Shown: positions 27,312-34,677, numbered from the stretch's first letter. The stretch: DNA of 64,000 nt from Candidatus Nitrosopumilus sp. (GCA_025699075.1 JAILWG010000001.1:248001-312000); one strand, 5' to 3'. The notes: generated by a model from the sequence alone, not told the origin. Translations and numbers: made by a program.

Positions 27312-27530
27312 ATGTGTATGGATATTTACTCTAGCAAGTTTGCAATAATTGTAATTATTGCGCTAGTTTGTATTTTGGCAATGCAGGTAATAACCAATAG
27401 CAACAATGCTGCTCAACTAATAGATTCAGAAACATGCGAACTGTATATCATAGATTCTCAAATTAATGCAAAAAAGTATCTAAATGAATTTGATCAAAAA
27501 TGCCTAGATTTTAAAAATCTAAACCCCTAA
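27312..27530 (+). CDS. Small exported or membrane protein
   Basis: A 72-residue protein with a hydrophobic N-terminal helix (about 9-27, AIIVIIALVCILAMQVI) and a polar domain with two Cys (SETCELYII, FDQKCLDFK) that may form a disulfide outside the cell. TATA-like ATTATAG at about 27284-27290. Function unknown. Confidence 0.6.
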   Translation: MCMDIYSSKFAIIVIIALVCILAMQVITNSNNAAQLIDSETCELYIIDSQINAKKYLNEFDQKCLDFKNLNP

Positions 27531-27563
27531 AAAATTAATTAATCAAACTGTTTTCATTAAATC

Positions 27564-27761
27564 ATGGAAGGTCCTTCAGAGATAAACTCTGTTTTTTGGA
27601 ACGAAGAGAAAAAATCATGGGACTATAAATTGATCAAAGTTGAAGAATATTTCGGATTTACAGAATGTCAACAATGTAGAAAACCAATGTCTCATAATGT
27701 TAAAGCAGAAGGAGAATTCAAAATGGTCTATGTTAAATGTGGATGTGCAGACAGAAAATAA
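27564..27761 (+). CDS. Small zinc-ribbon-like protein
   Basis: A 65-residue protein with C-x2-C (ECQQCRKPMSHNV) and a C-terminal KCGC (VKCGCADRK), enough for one zinc site. Convergent with the Rad3-like helicase gene. Function unknown. Confidence 0.65.
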   Translation: MEGPSEINSVFWNEEKKSWDYKLIKVEEYFGFTECQQCRKPMSHNVKAEGEFKMVYVKCGCADRK

Positions 27762-27773
27762 TTATTTTCAGAA

Positions 27774-29471
27774 TTAAACTGCATCAATTCCCAATACATC
27801 ATGGTATGCCTTTGGAATCATTTGTTGACCTTTGAAAAAGACATTATTTACGGCAGTATCCAAAACATATGTTTTAGCCCAATCTTCATCACTTCGAATT
27901 GATCTGCCAAACCCTTGTAAAATCTTTGTAAGAGTTTGGGACGTATACCAAAGAGGAAATTTATTCATTTTTGCCTTTGTTCTCTTTTCAGTGTAATTAG
28001 GATATGGGACTTTGGCAATAATTTGAAAACGAGATAGATCATCTTTCAAATCAACGCCCTCCCAAAGAGAAGAAGATAACAAAACACCTGTAGGATCAGA
28101 TGCATGTTCGGAAATAATTTCATCTTGTGTTTTACCATCTTTATTTTTACTATGGCATATTCTAATTCGTTGAGTGTTTTTAGGTGAAAGATATCGGATT
28201 ATTTTTTGGCATCGTGGTATGGACGATGTAAGGATCAATCCACGTTCATTTGAATGCTCATCCATGATTCGGTCAATAGTTTTGATAACTTCAAGCTCAT
28301 CTTCTTCCGTAGAACCATAGCTGAGTCTTCGAATATTGAGTAGATCAACGGTCCTATTTTCAATGGGGAACGGGGATTTTTTTGTATCAACAAATGCAAC
28401 GTCGTCTTTTTCCAATCCCATGTTTTCACAAAAACTCGATTTATCAATTGTTGCAGACATAAAAATTTGATATTCGGTTTCAAAAAAAGAATTTGCAAAT
28501 TTTGAAACGTCGATGGGTTTTACAGATATTGTCCTAAAATTACCATTCAAATCTTTGACTGGATCATTTACAACAAAATTGTCTTTGTCAGTCATAATAT
28601 CAATTTTAGCCTGAGCAGTTCTGTCATGACGACGTTCCAGTCCAGTAATTAGTTCATAATCAGGATTATTTTGAAATGCAGCACTTTCTTTGATGTCCTT
28701 GATTTTTTTTGCATATGAAAATGCCATATCATCAGTTAGCTGTATCATAGAATCCAAATCTGTAAAATCATATTTTTCTGAATTAAGATTACATTCATCA
28801 ACCTGACCGGCAAAAATATCAAATCCAACAAATTGAATGATTTGATCTTCAATTTTATGAGCCTCATCAAAAACAGTTATTTTCCTGTCAAGATAGTCTT
28901 CAAAGAGTTTTTTATTGAATTTCATAATTGTAAAAAATGCATGGTAATTCCAAAGAGAATGTTTTGAGACTAGAGCGTCATATTTTTGTAAATAATAATG
29001 ACATGACTGAGAATCCTGCGTATGTTCTTCAACTTGTTTTATCGTAGGTTTGAATTTACAGACCTCAAAAATTTCCTTTCCATTTTTAGTAATTCTTTCC
29101 TGACATTCACCTTTATCACAAGTCAAACCCCACCTCATAGCCCTTCTATCATTATCAACTTTTTCTGAAGACATGAGTTTCAAACAAGGAAAGTTTTGCT
29201 TTCCTTTTACAGGCTTTAGAAATGGAATATCTTTGATGTATTGATCCTGAAGGTGTTTTGATGCAGTTACAGTAAAAGAGCTATCAAAATAATTTGAAAC
29301 TGTTGCACCTACAAGAGATTTACCAACTCCTGTAGGAGCACATAAAATTATTTTTTTAAATCCAGAATTCAGTTTTTCTTCAATTTGATTGAGAATATCC
29401 TTTTGGATATCCCTAGGAGTGAAATGATCTGGAAATTTTTCTAATAAAGACAGGATTACATCTTTTTCTTC
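27774..29471 (-). CDS. Rad3/XPD-like superfamily 2 DNA helicase; start codon unclear
   Basis: The open frame encodes about 565 residues with Walker A CAPTGVGKS, Walker B/DEAH box VFDEAHKIED, motif VI region LQGFGRSIRS, and a Cys cluster (NFPC, CDKGEC, EVCKF, SQSCHYY) placed like the iron-sulfur domain of XPD/Rad3. First canonical start in frame is TTG at 29183, which would remove Walker A and cannot be the functional start. Between that and the in-frame TGA at 29472-29474 there is no ATG, GTG or TTG. ATG at 29487 is one frame off; one base fewer in the five-T run at 29463-29467 (A run in the sense strand) would restore a normal start. So: non-canonical start, sequence error or decay. Role in repair is family knowledge. 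Confidence 0.85.
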   Translation of the reverse strand, partial: EEKDVILSLLEKFPDHFTPRDIQKDILNQIEEKLNSGFKKIILCAPTGVGKSLVGATVSNYFDSSFTVTASKHLQDQYIKDIPFLKPVKGKQNFPCLKLMSSEKVDNDRRAMRWGLTCDKGECQERITKNGKEIFEVCKFKPTIKQVEEHTQDSQSCHYYLQKYDALVSKHSLWNYHAFFTIMKFNKKLFEDYLDRKITVFDEAHKIEDQIIQFVGFDIFAGQVDECNLNSEKYDFTDLDSMIQLTDDMAFSYAKKIKDIKESAAFQNNPDYELITGLERRHDRTAQAKIDIMTDKDNFVVNDPVKDLNGNFRTISVKPIDVSKFANSFFETEYQIFMSATIDKSSFCENMGLEKDDVAFVDTKKSPFPIENRTVDLLNIRRLSYGSTEEDELEVIKTIDRIMDEHSNERGLILTSSIPRCQKIIRYLSPKNTQRIRICHSKNKDGKTQDEIISEHASDPTGVLLSSSLWEGVDLKDDLSRFQIIAKVPYPNYTEKRTKAKMNKFPLWYTSQTLTKILQGFGRSIRSDEDWAKTYVLDTAVNNVFFKGQQMIPKAYHDVLGIDAV

Positions 29472-29670
29472 TCAATATTAAAAGCATAAGGGTTATTGGA
29501 GTATCACAATTTTTGCAGTCTAGTTTAATACTTGACTTCTTTTTCTTAATTTAGATTTTTTGATCCATGATCTCTAAGAATGGAAAGTGTACCAATACAG
29601 AGTAAAATCTGATCTTATTTCCACATTATCTTGGAAAACATATATCCAGTTTTATTTTTGTATTAAACAT

Positions 29671-30024
29671 ATGGACAGAATTGGATTAATTGAAGGATTT
29701 GATCAAGCTAAAGTTAGAGAAACACTAAACGTTATGCTTCGAGACAAAGGTCATGAATTTCAAGAACTTGCAAAAACACTAAACATTCCTGTAACAACAG
29801 ATGACTGGCAGGTAATTGTTTTAAAATTCTGTCTTGATTTTGAAGATTGTCTGAAAATTTGGACGGATTCTGAAGAGCCAAATTCAATTAAAAATACAAA
29901 ATGTATGACAATAATGAGAGAGATTGCAAAAGGCAAAAAGAATTTCTCGGAGATTATCAACATGCAAAATGTAGCCCAAACTCTATTCTCAGAATTTCAC
30001 GAGACATACAAGAGAATAGGATAA
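29671..30024 (+). CDS. Uncharacterised helical protein
   Basis: A 117-residue protein from the ATG at 29671 (MDRIGLIEGFDQAKVRETLN); the frame stays open upstream to 29587, but without promoter support. Contains two Cys and no catalytic motif. Function unknown. Confidence 0.55.
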   Translation: MDRIGLIEGFDQAKVRETLNVMLRDKGHEFQELAKTLNIPVTTDDWQVIVLKFCLDFEDCLKIWTDSEEPNSIKNTKCMTIMREIAKGKKNFSEIINMQNVAQTLFSEFHETYKRIG

Positions 30025-30134
30025 AAAATCGCTCAAAAGAGTTCAGAATCCAATTAAGGGAAGATTTTCTAGCCTGTTTAGTTTATCTACATAGCAAATG
30101 TTCTCTCAAAGGGAGATATAACGGATTTTTTTAA

Positions 30135-30149
30135 ACTCTAGTTTAGAGT
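30135..30149. terminator. Small hairpin between convergent genes
   Basis: ACTCTA-GTT-TAGAGT, flanked by an upstream T run (30127-30132). It lies between the ends of 29671-30024 and 30166-30993, where a bidirectional terminator would be expected. Confidence 0.35.
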
Positions 30150-30165
30150 ATTGATTCTATGAATG

Positions 30166-30993
30166 CTATTTTGGATAAAAAATTTGTTTAATTATTTTTT
30201 GCATATTCCTTATTCGATTTTTAGAAATGCCAGTCATTTTAGAGACTTTAGACTCATCATATCTCAAAAGATCTTTTGCAACCATAATGTTAGACTCGGA
30301 TAGTATTTTTAATTCATTTTGTGACAAATTGAGAATTGTGACAGGGTAAAGATTGTGTTTTTCAATTATTTTTTCCAAACTATTTATTCCAGGATATCTC
30401 CAAGAAAAAATTTCTTGTCCTATGCATTTGGCATATTTTTTTGCATGGAGAGATACTTGAGTATTACAGAAAATCACCTCTCCTGAAAATTTGGGTTCTA
30501 AATCAAGAAATCTAGCATGTGTGTATAATGATTCTTTTAATCCAGTATATGCCCCGCGGATTGAATGATATTTGCATTCGATTAGGAATTTTTTGCCATC
30601 CTTACTTCCTATCAAATCAATTTCATGTCTTGCACATTTTCCAGAAATTTTTGAATTTACTCCAACTAAATCATAATCATAGTATTTCAATATGGATGCA
30701 ATATAATTTTCAAATGCAAATCCAGCAGGCCCCATTTTCATTATTGCCTCTTTTAATTGATATCTTTGATGTAGGCCTTTCAGGCCTTTTTCCTCAGAAA
30801 TAGCACGAAGAACTTTTTTGTAAATGTCATTTGAAGTCATGTCTCCATACACTTCAGATTTGACTTTTTTTAGAATCCTTTTTGCAGTGTGTCTGCTAGC
30901 ACCTGCCCTAATACAGGTACTGAGTATTTTATTTTCATTAAATTGGACTCTACTTCCATTTGCTTTGTAGATGAAAAACTTCCTCGGAGCTAT
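30166..30993 (-). CDS. ATP-cone plus PD-(D/E)XK nuclease plus helix-hairpin-helix protein; apparent ATA start
   Basis: The frame runs to an in-frame stop at 30997-30999. Translated from ATA at 30991-30993 it begins APRKFFIYKANGSRVQFNE, a complete ATP-cone domain (about residues 1-85); the first canonical start, GTG at 30852, would cut that domain in half. The nuclease core follows (HEIDLIGSKDGKKFLIECKYHS, giving D...ExK), then a C-terminal helix-hairpin-helix (VSKMTGISKNRIRNM). The family is a restriction-endonuclease-like archaeal DNA-binding or repair enzyme. ATA instead of ATG suggests a non-canonical start or a point mutation. Confidence 0.75.
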   Translation of the reverse strand: MAPRKFFIYKANGSRVQFNENKILSTCIRAGASRHTAKRILKKVKSEVYGDMTSNDIYKKVLRAISEEKGLKGLHQRYQLKEAIMKMGPAGFAFENYIASILKYYDYDLVGVNSKISGKCARHEIDLIGSKDGKKFLIECKYHSIRGAYTGLKESLYTHARFLDLEPKFSGEVIFCNTQVSLHAKKYAKCIGQEIFSWRYPGINSLEKIIEKHNLYPVTILNLSQNELKILSESNIMVAKDLLRYDESKVSKMTGISKNRIRNMQKIIKQIFYPK

Positions 30994-31106
30994 GTGTTAG
31001 TTAAATTTCTAGTAGATTAATCCTTTACTTTTAAGAATTGTAAATTGGACATCTCCAAACATACCGTTTTTTAGAAATATGCAGATTTGAAGACATTGTT
31101 AATTTT

Positions 31107-31283
31107 TCAAGAACCTTCATAGCCAACAGTTCTCATGCCCACGCAAGGCTTTTTTCCTTTGCTCCAACACTTGCACGAACATGAAATGGCTTTTCCACTT
31201 TCCAAATCTTTAACGACTTTATGAAAAACCCCCTCTCTAATTTTTGATTCAATTGATATTGTTTCGTATTTTTCATCAGTCAT
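31107..31283 (-). CDS. Cys-rich microprotein (CDGSH-like end?), CTTAAG-box gene
   Basis: A 58-residue protein, MTDEKYETISIES..., with the cluster SCSCKCWSKGKKPCVGM near residues 34-50 (four Cys). The C-x-C-x-C spacing suggests metal or iron-sulfur binding; a true CDGSH finger would need a following His, which is not seen. The extended promoter box at 31303-31319 is centred 26 bp upstream of the ATG, implying a leaderless mRNA. Confidence 0.7.
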   Translation of the reverse strand: MTDEKYETISIESKIREGVFHKVVKDLESGKAISCSCKCWSKGKKPCVGMRTVGYEGS

Positions 31284-31302
31284 GGATTTTTTACAAGAAT
31301 TT

Positions 31303-31319
31303 TGAACTTAAGCGTATTG
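31303..31319 (-). promoter_or_regulatory. Extended CTTAAG promoter box (gene at 31107-31283)
   Basis: Sense strand reads CAATACGCTTAAGTTCA. Centre 26 bp before the start codon. Confidence 0.7.
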
Positions 31320-31443
31320 GTGTATTTAGAATCTAATTTTCATCATGAAATACTTGATTCCCATAGTAACACGAATCATAGATTATCAATGCTCCTTAAT
31401 TTTGAGGATTAAAGATAGTAAGTAATTGTGAAAAATAAAGCAA

Positions 31444-31761
31444 TCACATGTCTAGTAATTTTTGTTCCAATTGTTCCATTTGTTCATCACCGCATGGATC
31501 TGCGCTTTCAATGGCACAAAATTCCCTTACTTCATCAAATGCATCAAGGCACGATTGTAATTCTTCTGGGTCAAGGTTGTCTTGACTGCACGCTATCATC
31601 ATTGCCTTGTAGTTTATTGCAAATTGTTCCAATACCCATTTTTGAGTATCCATAATTTCCAATATATCAAAATCAGATATACTTGTTGTAAAATAAATGA
31701 TGCCTGCAAGTATAGGGATAATTAGCAGAAATTTTAATTTAGATTTTGTAATCATCGACAT
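31444..31761 (-). CDS. Small exported protein with four conserved-looking Cys
   Basis: A 105-residue protein with a signal-like N-terminal helix (about residues 9-28) and a helical outside part containing Cys in IACSQDN, LQSCLDAF, EFCAIES, DPCGDEQ. Four Cys could form two disulfides, reminiscent of small helical-hairpin (CHCH-like) proteins; spacing is not the classical C-x9-C. Function unknown. Confidence 0.6.
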   Translation of the reverse strand: MSMITKSKLKFLLIIPILAGIIYFTTSISDFDILEIMDTQKWVLEQFAINYKAMMIACSQDNLDPEELQSCLDAFDEVREFCAIESADPCGDEQMEQLEQKLLDM

Positions 31762-31846
31762 GACCTCGTATTTTTCCAGGCCCTATTTATACATCAAAAT
31801 TTAGAATATACAAACATAATAGTTTAGAACCACCAAATTAGAAAAA

Positions 31847-32005
31847 TTACAAATCAGTACTCAATGTTTTCAATGCAAAATTTCCACATTTCGGACAACG
31901 ATGTTTTTTTAATAATTCTGCATGAGTTTGCATAGATTTTTTAGAATACATAATATGTTCCCCGCAATCCATGCATACACCAGGTATGTCTCCTTTTGGA
32001 ATCAT
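31847..32005 (-). CDS. Zinc-ribbon microprotein, CTTAAG-box gene
   Basis: A 52-residue protein: VCMDCGEH and RCPKCGNF, two C-x2-C pairs about 26 residues apart, a standard zinc ribbon, with a central His/Lys helix (MQTHAELLKKH). The promoter box at 32024-32040 is centred 25-26 bp upstream of ATG. Function unknown. Confidence 0.75.
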   Translation of the reverse strand: MIPKGDIPGVCMDCGEHIMYSKKSMQTHAELLKKHRCPKCGNFALKTLSTDL

Positions 32006-32023
32006 GTTTTTCTAAATTCTGTA

Positions 32024-32040
32024 TCAACTTAAGCGTATTG
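32024..32040 (-). promoter_or_regulatory. Extended CTTAAG promoter box (gene at 31847-32005)
   Basis: Sense strand reads CAATACGCTTAAGTTGA, differing from the 31303-31319 copy in a single base. Centre 25-26 bp before the start codon. Confidence 0.7.
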
Positions 32041-32231
32041 TATACTTAGAGATAAAATCGAGTTATCAGAATCGAATCAATCATTTTCTTTTAACTCTTT
32101 TTTCGTAGCTGAGTAGTTAATTCAGTCCTTCCAAATGGATATGCAAACTCACACCACTACGATACCATACTATGCACTATCTGACTAATATAGCAACATG
32201 TTTTCTAAACTTCAACCACTTTGGAAAATTC

Positions 32232-32280
32232 GTGTCAAAGGAGAGAATGACGTCTCGACGCACTTTTCTCTCACTTGCAC
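32232..32280. ncRNA. Candidate structured RNA hairpin
   Basis: GAGAGAA (32241-32247) pairs with TTCTCTC (32266-32272); outward the pairing continues after a 2x2 internal loop as CAA with TTG and, past one bulged base, GTG with CAC (32232-32234 with 32278-32280). This gives about 13 base pairs with an 18-base loop containing GACGTCTCGACGC. It lies in a 740-bp stretch (32006-32749) with no solid gene. Could also be a DNA element. Confidence 0.4.
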
Positions 32281-32367
32281 TAATCTAACATAACCAAATT
32301 TGTATTTAAGATCATATACATTTCACAATAACCCATACTTTTAGGCTCAAAACTTCCTAGATACTCT

Positions 32368-32474
32368 CTCATGATCTGTAATATGCTCGGATGTAACTCG
32401 GAAGCTTACGCTAATGTGATGTTTTATCACTTTGAATCTGGGAGTTCAAAAGCCTATTGTCGGCAGATCATGAG
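32368..32474. ncRNA. Candidate multi-helix non-coding RNA
   Basis: An 11-base perfect inverted repeat, CTCATGATCTG (32368-32378) with CAGATCATGAG (32464-32474), encloses at least three further hairpins: AGC-TTAC-GCT, GTGAT-GTTTT-ATCAC and TTTGAA-8 nt-TTCAAA. By hand count the element is about 41% GC, higher than its surroundings, as is usual for structured RNA in AT-rich archaea. A TATA-like TATTTAAG lies at 32303-32310. An ORF (32371-32544, 57 residues, MICNMLGCN...) overlaps it and is the alternative reading. The remaining 32481-32749 shows nothing I can support. Confidence 0.5.
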
Positions 32475-32544
32475 ATTTTGTATTAATCATGCTAAAGAAA
32501 TTTCCAGAGAGAATAGTTCAATCAGGATTCAAGTATTAAGTTGA
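32371..32544 (+). CDS. Alternative reading: Cys-containing 57-residue ORF overlapping the RNA candidate
   Basis: ATG-to-TGA frame with Cys at 3, 8, 30 and 37 and His 20 and 40 (MICNMLGCN, KAYCRQIMRFCINH). The Cys pattern could be a zinc site, but the nested inverted repeats in the same bases, and no TATA box at the expected 26 bp, argue for RNA instead. Confidence 0.25.
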   Translation: MICNMLGCNSEAYANVMFYHFESGSSKAYCRQIMRFCINHAKEISRENSSIRIQVLS

Positions 32545-32749
32545 GAAAAATAGAGAGATGTAAAAAACAAGGACTATCTGGATTTTCTTTCTGTTTGCAT
32601 CAACAAGGAATTATCAGTAGAGTCCATATACGAATGAAGTTAGTTTTTAATATCAAAATTATGTTTGGAAAAATAAAGGATCACAGGCAACAAGACAAGC
32701 ATCTTTTGGAATTTAGGTGAACATAGACCAAATGCAATCAAGATTGAAA

Positions 32750-32980
32750 TCATGCTAGTTCTGCTTTATCAAATTTCAACACATGATTGTTTATCGTTAC
32801 CTTGGCCCCCTTCTTCATATAATACTCGGTCTTTTTTTCAGAAAATGTGCGAGTGTTAATTTTGGCATTATCCTCCATTGCCTCATATGTTTCTACATTT
32901 TGAGAAACTTCAGATATTTTTTGCCATCTGCCCTCAAATTCACAGTATGTAAAATTGACAAATGTGGGTCCCAGAGTCAT
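32750..32980 (-). CDS. Uncharacterised small protein
   Basis: A 76-residue protein (MTLGPTFVNFTYCEFEGRW...), polar and probably soluble. TATA-like AATTTAAC at about 33002-33009 lies 25 bp upstream of ATG. No motif recognised. Confidence 0.55.
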   Translation of the reverse strand: MTLGPTFVNFTYCEFEGRWQKISEVSQNVETYEAMEDNAKINTRTFSEKKTEYYMKKGAKVTINNHVLKFDKAELA

Positions 32981-33053
32981 ATTTCATTTAAAATATTCAG
33001 AGTTAAATTATGTAATGATAATTTTCATTTCTGATTATCAAACAATTTAGAAT

Positions 33054-33197
33054 CTAGAAATTTTCAAATTCTTTGAGTAATTCTTTAAATTCTTCTGGAT
33101 ATTCTCGGTCATGTTCATTGTCATCAAACCCATCACTTTTCAGATATAATTTATCATAATTGCTATTTTTTTGTTCTTCAAACAAATCCTTACTCAT
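33054..33197 (-). CDS. Acidic microprotein, CTTAAG-box gene
   Basis: A 47-residue acidic protein from ATG 33197 (MSKDLFEEQKNSNYDKLY). The frame is open to 33242, but that includes the promoter box (33221-33237), so the shorter start is chosen; box centre is 30 bp upstream. Probably helical at the C-terminus (EFKELLKEFENF). Function unknown. Confidence 0.6.
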   Translation of the reverse strand: MSKDLFEEQKNSNYDKLYLKSDGFDDNEHDREYPEEFKELLKEFENF

Positions 33198-33220
33198 CAA
33201 CGAATTTTCTGCAAAGATTA

Positions 33221-33237
33221 TGAACTTAAGCATATTG
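33221..33237 (-). promoter_or_regulatory. Extended CTTAAG promoter box (gene at 33054-33197)
   Basis: Sense strand reads CAATATGCTTAAGTTCA. Centre 30 bp before the start. Confidence 0.65.
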
Positions 33238-33289
33238 CCCACCTCTAAAAAGACCAGAATCAGATAACAAGCATCATATCAACAAATAC

Positions 33290-33484
33290 TCAAGTAAATA
33301 CCCAACAATCATGTGGGGGCGTATCTACTTTCTCATATCCCTCATGGAATTCAGGTCTCGTATTCAGATAATTTCTGAACTGTTCTTTTTTTATTGCCAA
33401 CTGTAAATTAATAATTGTCCTTTCTTCATTTAACATCTTTTTTGTTCTTTGTTCGGGTGTTCGAATTTTTACCTCGTCTATCAC
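33290..33484 (-). CDS. Small helical protein, paralogue of 43512-43658; start uncertain
   Basis: The frame is open to 33556 but that includes the promoter box. From GTG at 33484 it encodes 64 residues: IDEVKIRTPEQRTKKMLNEE then RTIINLQLAIKKEQFRN. The protein at 43512-43658 has the matching pattern RTAEQKMRKLLNEEKVILDLELAVKKAKY, so the two are paralogues. An ATG nearer the expected transcription start (33522, ATGTTAAATTG) is out of frame by one base. C-terminal part carries HDCW. Function unknown. Confidence 0.55.
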   Translation of the reverse strand: MIDEVKIRTPEQRTKKMLNEERTIINLQLAIKKEQFRNYLNTRPEFHEGYEKVDTPPHDCWVFT

Positions 33485-33543
33485 TATAATCAAATACAAA
33501 AAACACAATTTAACATTATGACTGTTTAAATTATTACATATTT

Positions 33544-33560
33544 TGAACTTAAGCATATAG
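33544..33560 (-). promoter_or_regulatory. Extended CTTAAG promoter box (gene at 33290-33484)
   Basis: Sense strand reads CTATATGCTTAAGTTCA. Predicts transcription from about 33525. Confidence 0.6.
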
Positions 33561-33580
33561 AAGCAGATAGACCACTATAT

Positions 33581-33677
33581 CAAAAATTCCCGATTTTTGG
33601 AGAACGAACATAGTCTTAAGATACACTGATCGTAATTTTTGTTATATCGCAATGTTATCCTAATAAAGATTTAGGAT
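33581..33677. other. Two short hairpins in a divergent intergenic region
   Basis: CAAAAAT-TCCCG-ATTTTTG at 33581-33599 and ATCCTAA-7 nt-TTAGGAT at 33657-33677. The second precedes the GIY-YIG-like gene and the first lies behind the promoter of 33290-33484. May be regulatory or a short transcript. Confidence 0.35.
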
Positions 33678-33732
33678 GTTTGACATCAAAAAGGAGAAAC
33701 TTGTTTAATATCTAGTGTTAAACAATAACATC

Positions 33733-34050
33733 ATGGAATTATTAGAAGATAAAATGAGAGTTTGGACAGACAGCGCCAAATTTGTAAAACCAAATCCAGG
33801 AGTATATGTTTTGTATAACAGAGCCAAGGATCCGATATACATAGGTCAATCTAACAACCTTGAAGAAACTTTTACAAAATATGTAGATACTGAATTTGAA
33901 GGAAATGAGTGTAAGCAAAAAACTTCATCTTATCAAAGAGTATATGCAGAAAACCCAAATGAAATTCAACGTCAAGTAATAGAAGATTTTAAGAATCAGA
34001 CGGGCAAAATCCCCATATGCAATTCAGAGATCAAAGTAGAAACATTTTAG
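33733..34050 (+). CDS. GIY-YIG-like domain protein
   Basis: A 105-residue protein from ATG 33733, 27 bp after TATA-like TTTAATATC (33702-33710). Residues about 23-53 read PGVYVLYNRAKDPIYIGQS, matching the GVY...YIG signature of GIY-YIG nucleases, followed by NNLEETFTKYV where the catalytic Arg-containing helix normally sits (xxLxxRxxxH); here Glu-Thr-Phe-Thr replaces the usual Arg. A catalytic Glu further on is not obvious. Possibly a DNA-binding, non-cutting relative. Confidence 0.65.
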   Translation: MELLEDKMRVWTDSAKFVKPNPGVYVLYNRAKDPIYIGQSNNLEETFTKYVDTEFEGNECKQKTSSYQRVYAENPNEIQRQVIEDFKNQTGKIPICNSEIKVETF

Positions 34051-34057
34051 ATGTTTC

Positions 34058-34075
34058 ACTGCATTGCAATGCAGT
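34058..34075. promoter_or_regulatory. 18-bp perfect palindrome
   Basis: ACTGCATTGCAATGCAGT, centred 46 bp upstream of the small membrane-protein start at 34113. Its 14-bp core TGCATTGCAATGCA recurs at 35123-35136. Candidate operator for a dimeric regulator. Confidence 0.5.
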
Positions 34076-34112
34076 CTTACTTGATTAATATAAAAAATCA
34101 CATCGTAATTCC

Positions 34113-34352
34113 ATGTCAAACGCAATAATTTATGCAGGAATTGCAATTGGTGTAGCTGCTTTGGCAGGAATAATGGTCTATGCCCACGATAACCAAGAAA
34201 ATTATCTTCGAGATGATGCAGTATTAGCACCAGCTGCAGAACAAGGAGCATTTACATCAGAAACAGGAATGGTTCAATTGAATAAAGAACAATGGCATGA
34301 AGATCCTTTCGGAGACCTTGCAGCAAAAGTTAAAGCACAAAATGGGAGATAG
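34113..34352 (+). CDS. Small single-pass membrane protein
   Basis: A 79-residue protein with an N-terminal membrane helix (IIYAGIAIGVAALAGIMVYA, residues 5-24) and a polar tail containing a conserved-looking HEDPFGDL. TATA-like TTAATATAAAAA (34085-34096) lies about 24 bp before ATG. Function unknown; the palindrome upstream suggests regulation. Confidence 0.6.
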   Translation: MSNAIIYAGIAIGVAALAGIMVYAHDNQENYLRDDAVLAPAAEQGAFTSETGMVQLNKEQWHEDPFGDLAAKVKAQNGR

Positions 34353-34458
34353 TCTATTTTAGATTATCATCCATATTATTTTCAAATATACTATAATTAA
34401 GAACAAAATTTACATTTTACGAGTAAAGTAATTTATCTGAGAAGGGCGTAATTTAGCA

Positions 34459-34608
34459 ATGCATCAATGTTACTATTGTGAGCAATTATTTGAATCAAAA
34501 GAACAGTTGTACGACCATGTAGAAATCCATTCAGATATTGAAAGAAATAAAGAAATTATGGATAGGAAAAAACAGGCAAGAAAAAATAATCATTCAAGCC
34601 TAGACTAA
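34459..34608 (+). CDS. C2H2 zinc-finger microprotein
   Basis: A 49-residue protein, MHQCYYCEQLFESKEQLYDH...: Cys4, Cys7, His20, His24 give C-x2-C-x12-H-x3-H, a textbook eukaryotic-like C2H2 finger with the hydrophobic Phe and Leu in place, followed by a basic tail (DRKKQARKNNH). Probably DNA or RNA binding. Archaeal C2H2 single-finger proteins are known mainly from viruses and Thermoproteota-related lineages. Confidence 0.75.
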   Translation: MHQCYYCEQLFESKEQLYDHVEIHSDIERNKEIMDRKKQARKNNHSSLD

Positions 34609-34677
34609 AAAAAATAGAGCAAAGGTCATACTTTTTCAAATTCTGGAGCGGATATAAGAATTATTTTTACATTCAAT

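Noticed and set aside
32101-32175. Stretch beginning GTAGCTGAGTAG that recalls a tRNA D-arm
   Set aside because: No T-arm (GGTTCGAATCC-like) or closing acceptor stem follows; no tRNA can be folded by eye.
32440-32470. GGGAGTTCAAAAGCC resembling a tRNA T-loop
   Set aside because: It is explained by the TTTGAA/TTCAAA hairpin of the RNA candidate, and no acceptor or anticodon arm fits around it.
33550-33611. 20-codon ORF on the minus strand near a CTTAAG
   Set aside because: Too short and the hexamer is only about 6 bp from the ATG.
33615-33620. CTTAAG hexamer
   Set aside because: Flanks do not match the extended box and no start codon lies 23-32 bp away on either strand, so it is not counted as a member.
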